A stretch of DNA of 6,752 nt from Parvularcula sp. Lineage in GTDB: Bacteria > Pseudomonadota > Alphaproteobacteria > Caulobacterales > Parvularculaceae. Positions within the stretch are counted from its first letter, which is position 1. The number at the start of each line of letters is the position of its first letter. The notes below the pieces were generated by a model. The model was not told where the DNA came from. It was given only the letters and a program-made list of their open reading frames with translations, and searched no databases. Location of the stretch: positions 5,659 through 12,410 of the forward strand of contig DNZB01000082.1 in the NCBI GenBank assembly GCA_003506635.1, read 5' to 3'. Both the position numbers and the translations under genes were made by a program. Below are positions 1-4,892 of this stretch, piece by piece.

Positions 1-900
1 AGGTCGCTCGTCGATCAGTATGCGGACGGCAAGATCTCGACGATGGAGCGGATCGGCAACGTCTGGATGAAGATGACGCGCGGGGACATCGCTGCCCGCT
101 TCGACAAGATCCGGAAGGTCTATCTCGACGTCGCAGGCGAGACGCGCAACCAGGTCGAGCGCGAAACGCGCATTCTGGAAGCCTATCGTGATTTCCGCGG
201 CGCGATGAAGCAATCGGAGGTGCTGGCGCTTGACGTCCTGAAGACGGCCGAGGAAAAACTCGCCGCGGCGAAGGCGGCGTTGAAAGCCGCGGTTGACAAG
301 GTATCGGCCTTCGCCGGCGACGACGACGCCGCGCGCGCGACGCTTGAGCTTGACCGTGATGAAGCGCTGCGCGCGTTGCAAAAGGAGGAAAAGCGTTATC
401 AGGTCGCAAAGGACCTCTCCGACAACATCACTATCGGCTACAACACCTCCGAAGTCGTGATGACGCGCCTCATCCAGACGACGAACGCAAAGGAGCGCAT
501 TTACGCGCAAGCCGTTTCGTTTTTCGGAACCAACGAGACGGTGCTGACCGCGCTCACCGCGACCTTCACCGGCATGCACGGCCTGCATGAATCGACGCAG
601 ACCGTCGAGGCGATGAAGAAAGGCATCGACGAAAGCCTGGAAACGCTTTCCGACATCGGCGGCAAAGTGCAGGAAGCGGCCGTCCGCGCCGGCTACGGCC
701 CGACGGTTTCGGCCGCCGCGGTGAAGAAGCTTGTCGAGTCGGTGGTGACGTTCCAGGAGCGCAGCCAGACGATCATAGCCGAAATGCGAAAAGCGGCGAC
801 GGAAAACTCGAAAGAAATCCGTGAAGCTGTCGAAGACGGCAAAAAGCGCCTGGCGCATCTTGTTGAAACGGGCGCGAACGCGGCGCTCGACAAGCCCTAA
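1..900 (+). CDS. Helical protein, weakly TelA-like (5'-partial)
   Basis: The reading frame is open from the first base (it reads RSLVDQYADGKIST before the first Met at 43). No ribosome binding site precedes that Met, so the gene most likely starts upstream of the window; 299 residues are visible. The protein is almost entirely helical and charged. An Ala/Lys/Glu-rich coiled-coil stretch lies at about residues 75-140. It is followed by a less repetitive, probably conserved segment at about 140-200, with pieces such as SDNITIGYNTSEVVM, AVSFFGTNETVLTALTATF and GLHESTQ. There is no visible signal peptide or membrane segment, so it should be cytoplasmic. The helical pattern, the run of Thr/Ala/Leu in the core and the charged C-terminus faintly recall TelA/KlaA tellurite-resistance proteins; this is an impression, not a motif match. 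It ends 6 bases before the next gene, whose product is membrane-bound, so the two may interact. That it is a real gene is near certain; its function is unknown. Confidence 0.85.
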   Translation, partial: RSLVDQYADGKISTMERIGNVWMKMTRGDIAARFDKIRKVYLDVAGETRNQVERETRILEAYRDFRGAMKQSEVLALDVLKTAEEKLAAAKAALKAAVDKVSAFAGDDDAARATLELDRDEALRALQKEEKRYQVAKDLSDNITIGYNTSEVVMTRLIQTTNAKERIYAQAVSFFGTNETVLTALTATFTGMHGLHESTQTVEAMKKGIDESLETLSDIGGKVQEAAVRAGYGPTVSAAAVKKLVESVVTFQERSQTIIAEMRKAATENSKEIREAVEDGKKRLAHLVETGANAALDKP

Positions 901-902
901 GG
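899..902 (+). promoter_or_regulatory. Ribosome binding site of the membrane-protein gene
   Basis: AAGG overlaps the TAA stop of the upstream gene and lies 4 bases before the ATG at 907. It is a short, weak Shine-Dalgarno match. The stop/RBS overlap suggests translational coupling within one operon. Confidence 0.45.
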
Positions 903-906
903 CCCG

Positions 907-1851
907 ATGAACACCTTCGCCCTCGCCGATCCGAAGGCGCAATCCCTTGACGACGTCATGCTCGCCATGGACGTCGTCGATACGCTGCGCCACCGCGAAC
1001 TCGTGCTCGCAAAAGAGCTTGGCGGCGAGGAGCGCAAGGCCGCGCTGATCGCACGCCTCAAGGAAATCTATTCGGCGCAGGGGATCGAGGTGCCGGACGC
1101 GATCCTTGAAGACGGCGTCAAGGCGCTCGAGGAGAAACGCTTCGTTTACGATCCGCCGACGGACAGTTTCCAGCGGCGCCTCGCGACCGCCTATATTCGT
1201 CGCGGTCGCTGGGCGCCGCCGATCCTTTTCGTCGCCGGCGCCGCGGCGTTTCTGACCGCCGCCTACGAATTCGGCTTCGAGCGCCCGCGCGAGGCGGCGG
1301 CGGAGCGCACGCGCATTGAATTGACGGTGACGCTGCCGCAGGAGATGGCCGCCGCCCGCGACGCCGCGCTCGCGCTCGCCGCCGACGAAATGGCGCGCCG
1401 GCGGGTCGAGACGGCCTATCAGGACGGCGTCACGGCTGTCGAGCAGGGCGCGGCGGCGACGGCGCGAAAGGCAGTCGAGGATCTCGGCCTGTTGCGCGAC
1501 GATCTCGCCGCCGATCTCACCATTCGGGTCGTCTCGGGTCCGAACTCGACCTCCGGCGTCGCGCGCGACAATGTCGCGCGGCCGGGCGCCGAGAACTTTT
1601 ACCTGATCGTCGAGGCGGTCGACGCCAGCGGACGCCCGCACCCTTTGGAGATTGAAAGCCAGGAAGACCGCCGCACGGCGCGCGCCGCCCAGTGGGGCGT
1701 GCAGGTACCAGAGGGCGAGTTCCTGAAGGTAGCGGCCGACAAGCAGGACGACCTGATCGTGCAGGACGACGCGGTCGGCGCAAAGCCCAGGGGCACGCTT
1801 ACGCCTCGCTATGACGTGCCGACCGAGGGCGGCGCAATCCTTGAATGGTGA
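907..1851 (+). CDS. Single-pass membrane protein of unknown function (possibly DUF6384-type)
   Basis: This 314-residue protein has three parts. Residues 1-100 are helical and charged, including DVMLAMDVVDTLRHRELVL and a RLKEIY-containing helix. Residues about 103-121 (PPILFVAGAAAFLTAAYEF) form one hydrophobic membrane segment. Residues 125-314 contain an Ala/Arg-rich helix followed by a probably beta-rich C-terminal domain. The arginines just before the segment (YIRRGRW) favour the N-terminus in the cytoplasm and the C-terminal domain in the periplasm. There is no cleavable signal. The layout resembles what I recall of the uncharacterised DUF6384 family, but I could not test this. The ATG at 907 is the natural start, just after the upstream stop. 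The gene ends 4 bases before the next start, placing it in the middle of a three-gene operon. It could anchor its two predicted cytoplasmic, coiled-coil neighbours to the inner membrane (inference). Confidence 0.85.
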   Translation: MNTFALADPKAQSLDDVMLAMDVVDTLRHRELVLAKELGGEERKAALIARLKEIYSAQGIEVPDAILEDGVKALEEKRFVYDPPTDSFQRRLATAYIRRGRWAPPILFVAGAAAFLTAAYEFGFERPREAAAERTRIELTVTLPQEMAAARDAALALAADEMARRRVETAYQDGVTAVEQGAAATARKAVEDLGLLRDDLAADLTIRVVSGPNSTSGVARDNVARPGAENFYLIVEAVDASGRPHPLEIESQEDRRTARAAQWGVQVPEGEFLKVAADKQDDLIVQDDAVGAKPRGTLTPRYDVPTEGGAILEW

Positions 1852-1855
1852 ACGC

Positions 1856-3358
1856 ATGACCGCCGGACGCGACGCGCTGCATCAGATCGACGCTTCAATC
1901 GCGGCGGCGCGGCGCGACCTTGCGCGCGCAAGCGACGCCGCGGCGTCGGATGCACGCCTGATCGCCGATCTCGATCAACGCCAGATCGCCGTTTATCAGC
2001 GCCTTGCCGAGCTGCGCATCGCGGAGATTAAGGCCGACGGCGCGGCGAACGGCGCGCTTGGCGCGGCGGACGCGCAAGCGGCCGCCCTGATCGGGCGCCA
2101 TGACGCCGCGCTGACGCAATTGGCCGGCGCGCGCGACGCCGCCGCGGCCGAGCTTGAGCGGCTGGAAGCTGAGCGCAAGACAGCAGAAAGCGCGGTTGAA
2201 GACGCGATCGCCGCGCATGACGCCGCAGCGGCGGCGACGCGCGCGCGGCTTGAAAGCGACCCGCAATGGCGCACGAAGGCGGACGCGCTGGAGGAGTTGA
2301 ACGCGATGGCCGCGCGCGCGAGCCGGAAGCTCGAAGTCGCGCGCGAAGACCGCAAGACCAAGGGCGCCGCCTATGAGGCCGACCCGCTCTTCCAATATCT
2401 GCGTGAACGGAAATTCGGTACGCGCGATTATCGGGCCTTTCCGCTCTTCGCCATGCTTGACCGCTGGGTTGCGGGCATCGTCGGCTATCGCGACCACCGC
2501 CTCAATTATGAGCGCCTTCTCGAGATCCCTGAGCGGTTTTCCGAACACGCCGAACGCCTGAAGGAAAGAGCGGCCGAGACGTCCGAGGCGATCGCCGCGA
2601 TGGAGCGCAAGGCGCTGGAAGACGACGGCGCCGGAGCCTTGCGCGACGCGGCGGCGGCGGCGCGCGCGGCGGTTGAAAAGCTCGATGCGGCGATCGCCGC
2701 AGCCGAAGAGCGGCACAAGCGCCTCAGCGACGAGGCCTCCGCCGCCGCGGCCGGAAAGGCCGGACCGCTGGCCGAGGCGCGCGACGTGATCGCCGCGGCG
2801 CTCGCGCGGTTCGCGATTCCGGATTTGAAGGTCCTTGCGGCTGAAAGCGAAACGCCTGAGGACGACCGCCTTGTCGATTCCCTGATCGGAATGCGCCGCC
2901 AGCGCATGGAGATCGAAGAAGCCCGCAGCGCCGCCGCCGCCGCGCTTGATCGGCAGGCGCGCGCTCTCTCCGATCTTGAGGCCCTTCGTCGCCGCTTCAA
3001 GGGCGCCCGATTCGATAGTCCGTATTCGGAGTTTTCGGGCAGCGACGTGGTCGCGGTGCTGTTGTCGGAATTCCTGCGCGGGGCGCTGTCGCGCGACGAT
3101 CTCTGGCGGCGCATCGAACGCGGCCACAAGACGCGCCGGCGCGACTTCGACAACGATCTTGGCGGCGACAGCTGGCGCGGCGGCTTCGGCCTTCCCGACA
3201 ATTGGGGCGGCGGCGATTGGGGCGGCGGCTGGGGCGGCGGGCCGGTCATCCGCCGCCCGGAAGGCGCCCGCGCGCCTCGCCCGCCGCGCATCCCGCGCAT
3301 GCCGACCGGCGGCGGCGGCGTCAGCCGCGGCGGGTTCCGGACGACCAGGAAATTTTAA
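1856..3358 (+). CDS. Ala-rich coiled-coil protein with Gly/Trp/Arg tail, function unknown
   Basis: This 500-residue protein is read from the ATG at 1856. An in-frame ATG at 1811 would overlap the upstream gene by 41 bases and is less likely; neither start has a strong ribosome binding site. Residues 1-175 form a long Ala/Arg/Glu coiled coil. Residues about 175-225 (ADPLFQYLRERKFGTRDY..., then PLFAMLDRWVAGIVGYRDHR) are less repetitive, aromatic and probably a small folded or membrane-touching region. Residues 225-380 are coiled coil again. Residues about 390-435 (SGSDVVAVLLSEFLRGALS, then LWRRIERGHKTRRRDF) look like a short conserved motif. Residues 436-500 are a low-complexity tail with GGGDWGGGWGGG followed by Arg/Pro-rich sequence. 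There is no signal peptide or clear transmembrane helix. It is the last gene of the operon; a long hairpin follows the stop codon directly. Function not recognised; a scaffold or partner of the upstream membrane protein is my guess. A 513-codon antisense ORF over this gene is a composition artefact. Confidence 0.85.
   Translation: MTAGRDALHQIDASIAAARRDLARASDAAASDARLIADLDQRQIAVYQRLAELRIAEIKADGAANGALGAADAQAAALIGRHDAALTQLAGARDAAAAELERLEAERKTAESAVEDAIAAHDAAAAATRARLESDPQWRTKADALEELNAMAARASRKLEVAREDRKTKGAAYEADPLFQYLRERKFGTRDYRAFPLFAMLDRWVAGIVGYRDHRLNYERLLEIPERFSEHAERLKERAAETSEAIAAMERKALEDDGAGALRDAAAAARAAVEKLDAAIAAAEERHKRLSDEASAAAAGKAGPLAEARDVIAAALARFAIPDLKVLAAESETPEDDRLVDSLIGMRRQRMEIEEARSAAAAALDRQARALSDLEALRRRFKGARFDSPYSEFSGSDVVAVLLSEFLRGALSRDDLWRRIERGHKTRRRDFDNDLGGDSWRGGFGLPDNWGGGDWGGGWGGGPVIRRPEGARAPRPPRIPRMPTGGGGVSRGGFRTTRKF
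3201..3241 (+). repeat. Tandem 15-base repeat coding for Gly/Trp tail
   Basis: Two units of ATTGGGGCGGCGGC plus one base (3201-3215 and 3216-3230) are followed by a partial third unit (GGGGCGGCGGG). They encode the GGGDWGGGWGGG part of the coiled-coil protein's tail. In-frame expansion or contraction by slippage is plausible. Confidence 0.7.
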
Positions 3359-3359
3359 G

Positions 3360-3413
3360 CCCGCGCCCAGGCCTGTCGCCCCTTCCCTACCACGGTCAGA
3401 CAGGCGGCGCGGG
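3360..3413 (+). terminator. Long interrupted stem-loop at the operon's 3' end
   Basis: CCCGCGCC (3360-3367) pairs with GGCGCGGG (3406-3413), and GCCTGTC (3371-3377) pairs with GACAGGC (3399-3405). This gives 15 base pairs interrupted only by a 3-base bulge (CAG), with a 21-base loop. It begins 2 bases after the TAA of the coiled-coil gene. No T-run follows (next bases GTCACGG), so it is not a textbook intrinsic terminator. It may be a 3'-end-protecting hairpin or part of a factor-dependent termination site. The pairing is seen directly; its role is inferred. Confidence 0.5.
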
Positions 3414-3439
3414 GTCACGGCGCGCCGGCACCCCAATAA

Positions 3440-3472
3440 GGCGAATTAACCATAACGGATACCCCTAATAAA
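3440..3472. promoter_or_regulatory. AT-rich promoter-like patch
   Basis: In otherwise very GC-rich DNA, this stretch holds GAATTAACC, ATAACGG and CCTAATAAATG. TTAACC (3446-3451) and TAATAA (3466-3471) could act as -35 and -10 elements for rightward transcription, but the spacing is only 14 bases, shorter than the sigma-70 optimum. The only possible product downstream is an untranslated RNA. Weak call based on local composition. Confidence 0.2.
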
Positions 3473-3550
3473 TGTGTTGACGCGCCACTGCGTCCTGCCC
3501 CATGCTCTCCCGTCGCGCGCGGCTCCGCCGGGCGTCGATCCTGATTCCCG

Positions 3551-3578
3551 CCGCCGCTTCACGGGCGACGGCGGTTTT
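3551..3578 (+). terminator. Possible rightward intrinsic terminator
   Basis: CCGCCG (3551-3556) pairs with CGGCGG (3569-3574) across a 12-base loop, and TTTT (3575-3578) follows at once. The stem is short and the T-run minimal. It could end read-through from the operon or a short RNA started in the AT-rich patch about 100 bases upstream. Confidence 0.3.
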
Positions 3579-3644
3579 GACAAGTCCGGTTGGGCGCGCG
3601 TTCCGGTTGCCGAACTCTTCTGGCCGCGCGCGTGTAGAAACAAA

Positions 3645-3668
3645 CTCGCCGAACGTCGTTCGGACGAG
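3645..3668. repeat. Inverted repeat (10-bp stem, one bulge)
   Basis: CTCGCCGAAC (3645-3654) pairs with GTTCGG-CGAG (3658-3668, with A3664 bulged) across the loop GTC. The inner CCGAACGTCGTTCGG is an exact inverted repeat centred on one base. It could be an RNA hairpin or a protein-binding palindrome; no partner is recognised. Confidence 0.45.
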
Positions 3669-3677
3669 ACAGAGCCG

Positions 3678-3702
3678 CCGCGCGCGCTATTCTCGCGCGC
3701 GG
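3678..3702. repeat. Inverted repeat (perfect 9-bp GC stem, 7-base loop)
   Basis: CCGCGCGCG (3678-3686) pairs perfectly with CGCGCGCGG (3694-3702) across the loop CTATTCT. It lies 9 bases after the preceding inverted repeat, so the pair would form tandem hairpins if transcribed. No T-run follows. Confidence 0.5.
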
Positions 3703-3735
3703 ATGCGGCAGCGCCAATTCCGGTCTTTGCATTTC

Positions 3736-3771
3736 AAAAAAAGAGGCCGGCCCGGCGCCCAAGACCGGCCC
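3736..3771 (-). terminator. Leftward intrinsic terminator
   Basis: Read on the minus strand, GGCCGG (complement of 3765-3770) pairs with CCGGCC (complement of 3745-3750) across a 14-base loop. TC and then seven T residues (complement of 3736-3742) follow. A GC stem plus T-run is the standard rho-independent pattern, and it faces the right way to end transcripts of the ybjN-type gene, whose stop is about 240 bases away. The intervening repeats would then form a long structured 3' untranslated region. Confidence 0.55.
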
Positions 3772-3776
3772 GTGAA

Positions 3777-4001
3777 GAAAAGGCGCCTTTTAAAACCCCG
3801 AAAAGGCGCCTTTTGCGGCTGGACCCCGCAGGAAGACTGGAAATTTCAGAAATCAGCGCGCGCCAAAAGGCGCGCAGTTGTTCCTGCCGGGGACGATGGA
3901 AGAAAGGCGCCTTTCAGCGTCCGGCAAATGCGGATTTTGCGGCTGGAACCCGCATGAAAGGCCGAAAATTCGCAGAGCGCGCGGCGCGAAAAGGCGCCTA
4001 A
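3777..4001. repeat. Two imperfect copies of a ~125-base intergenic repeat
   Basis: Unit 1 starts at 3777 (GAAAAGGCGCCTTTT) and unit 2 at 3902 (GAAAGGCGCCTTTC). The block TTTTGCGGCTGGA-CCCGCA recurs at 3811-3830 and 3935-3954 with a single mismatch, 124 bases apart. Both blocks can fold as TGCGG/CCGCA with a 7-base loop. Each unit then has an AAAATT- or AAATTT-type stretch and a GCGCG...AAAAGGCGC element (3857-3875, a 7-bp stem with loop AAAA; and 3982-3999). The copies diverge outside these blocks. The repeat sits just downstream of the ybjN-type stop codon. No coding or mobile-element hallmarks are seen. Confidence 0.5.
3778..3814. terminator. 14-bp inverted repeat, terminator-like in both directions
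   Basis: The self-complementary 14-mer AAAAGGCGCCTTTT occurs at 3778-3791 and again at 3801-3814. Because each copy is its own complement, the two can pair with each other into a perfect 14-bp stem with the 9-base loop AAAACCCCG. On either strand the stem ends in TTTT, giving a bidirectional terminator shape between convergent genes. Each copy could also be a dyad protein-binding site. Confidence 0.4.
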
Positions 4002-4007
4002 GCGGCC

Positions 4008-4692
4008 TTATTCCTTCGCCTTGAAGCTCACGTCGAAGGAATTGTTGATCGCGATTTCGACCTCGGCCGAGCCGTCCGCAGAAATCATCAGGCGGCGCGC
4101 TTCCGGCGCGACGGCGTCGCTGGCGGCGACGCTGTCGATCTTCGACTTCAGGTCCGGCGTCTTCATCCAAGACACTGACTTCTTCGCGCCGGCGCGGCGC
4201 TGTTCGACGAAGCCTTGCATGTCATTGAGGAAGAGCGCGACCTGCAACTTGAAATTGTCGCGGCCGATGCCGCCGGGCGCGAAGATGTTGCGCCCGAAGA
4301 TCAGGATCTGGTTTGACGGCTCATAGACGGCGGTGGTGACGCTCGACTGGCCGTTAAAGGCGTTGAGGTCGTCAAATTCGACCCCGCCCGAGGCCTGCGC
4401 GGTCGAAACCATCACCTGCTTGCATCCGGCGGGTCTGGCGGCGTCGGCGCAGTCGAAGAAGCCGACCAGGAACTTCGCGCCGCCGTCGGTCGTCGCAACA
4501 AGGCTCGGCGAGGCCGCGCCGTTCGCGTTTCCGAAGCTCGCTGGTGAAACCGAATTCGCCGAGCATCGAAGAAACTTCGGTCGCGCTGACCGTTTCGAGC
4601 AGCCCCGCCTTTGACGGCAGCGCGTTGTTTTGCGCAAACGCCGCCCCCGAAAGCGCCGCCGCGGCGCCCGCCAATTTCAATATCTTGCGCAT
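4008..4692 (-). pseudogene. Secreted YbjN-domain protein, broken by a +1 frameshift
   Basis: The ATG at 4692 follows a good AGGGAG ribosome binding site and opens with a clear signal peptide, MRKILKLAGAAAALSGAAFA, with likely cleavage after AFA (residue 20), so the product would be periplasmic. The first frame is sensible to about residue 53 (SSMLGEFGFTSEL) and then turns into Arg-rich nonsense, ending at 4372. From about 4533 the frame one base over carries on as GNANGAASPSLVATTDGG. It keeps the YbjN-family features: a Cys pair (GFFDC...GCK; residues 81 and 90 of the restored protein), FDDLNAFN (about 107-113) and a helical C-terminal part, ending in TAA at 4010-4008. The span is 685 bases, one more than 228 codons, so a single extra base near 4530-4537 explains it; the restored length is 227 residues. 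YbjN-domain proteins are widespread and poorly understood. The frameshift could be a true mutation, a sequencing error or, less likely, recoding. Transcription is leftward, divergent from the lysozyme gene. Confidence 0.8.
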
Positions 4693-4697
4693 GAAGT

Positions 4698-4703
4698 CTC
4701 CCT
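4698..4703 (-). promoter_or_regulatory. Ribosome binding site of the ybjN-type gene
   Basis: On the minus strand AGGGAG lies 5 bases before the ATG at 4692. It decides the start: it selects the frame with the signal peptide over a spurious Met at 4637 in the other frame and an upstream Met at 4833. Confidence 0.65.
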
Positions 4704-4732
4704 CGCGTTCCCCGGCAAAGCCCCACGTCGGC

Positions 4733-4742
4733 AGCCTAGCAC
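4733..4742 (-). promoter_or_regulatory. Possible -10 region for the ybjN-type gene
   Basis: The minus strand reads TGTGCTAGGCT here; TAGGCT (complement of 4733-4738) preceded by TGTG resembles an extended -10 element about 40 bases before the start codon. No convincing -35 hexamer is seen at the usual distance. The 200-base region 4693-4892 must hold both divergent promoters. A small hairpin, CGCGCC/GGCGCG with loop TGT, lies at 4764-4778. Confidence 0.2.
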
Positions 4743-4875
4743 ATCCGGCCCCGCCGCCTAGGCCGCGCCTGTGGCGCGAAGGGCGCACCTCGCGGCGCTC
4801 CGGTTCCGCCGCAAAGCCTACCGTCCGCCGCAATTAGCCGGTAAGCTTTCCCTCGGCTGGGGTGTTGGCTCGCGT

Positions 4876-4885
4876 AAGGGGAAGG
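4876..4885 (+). promoter_or_regulatory. Ribosome binding site of the lysozyme gene
   Basis: AAGGGGAAGG lies 7 bases upstream of the ATG at 4893. This strong purine-rich site supports that start over other in-frame options. Confidence 0.6.
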
Positions 4886-4892
4886 CTCGCCG

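Larger units (their letters stand above)
3359..4007. other. Gene-free, hairpin-rich intergenic region
   Basis: About 650 bases separate the rightward operon from the leftward ybjN-type gene. Open frames exist (the longest, 3474-4001 on +, would code 175 residues). They are Arg/Ala/Pro-rich, lack a ribosome binding site and run straight through the palindromic repeats, so I do not call them. From left to right the region holds a long hairpin (3360-3413), an AT-rich patch (about 3435-3475), a GC hairpin followed by TTTT (3551-3578), two tandem hairpins (3645-3702), a leftward terminator (3736-3771), and two imperfect copies of a roughly 125-base repeat (3777-about 4001). No tRNA-like or other known structural RNA was recognised. 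Confidence 0.6.

Noticed and set aside
2506..3300. 264-codon minus-strand open frame rich in Ser/Arg
   Set aside because: A second shadow of the same gene in another frame; its Ser/Arg/Ala bias comes from complementing Ala and Gly codons.
1895..3436. 513-codon open frame on the minus strand over the coiled-coil gene
   Set aside because: It is the antisense shadow of an Ala-rich gene in GC-rich DNA: Arg/Ala-dominated, no folded-domain pattern, no start context, and the plus-strand gene fits the operon.
3640..3710. tRNA-like folding among the GC hairpins
   Set aside because: No T-loop GTTCGA-type motif, anticodon arm or acceptor pairing could be put together around these hairpins or elsewhere in the window.
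3777..3999. CRISPR-like array from the repeated AAAAGGCGCCTTTT units
   Set aside because: Copies are too few, unevenly spaced (23, about 100, about 90 bases) and divergent, and no cas gene is present.
3474..4001. Possible 175-residue gene on the plus strand in the intergenic region
   Set aside because: No ribosome binding site, Arg/Ala/Pro/Lys-rich without domain features, and it reads through the palindromic repeats and a leftward terminator. A 151-codon overlapping frame is equally open, as expected by chance.
4372..4833. 153-codon minus-strand frame as a separate gene
   Set aside because: Only residues after the internal Met at 4692 make sense (signal peptide and start of the YbjN-type protein); the part before it and the Arg-rich end after the frameshift are out-of-frame noise.
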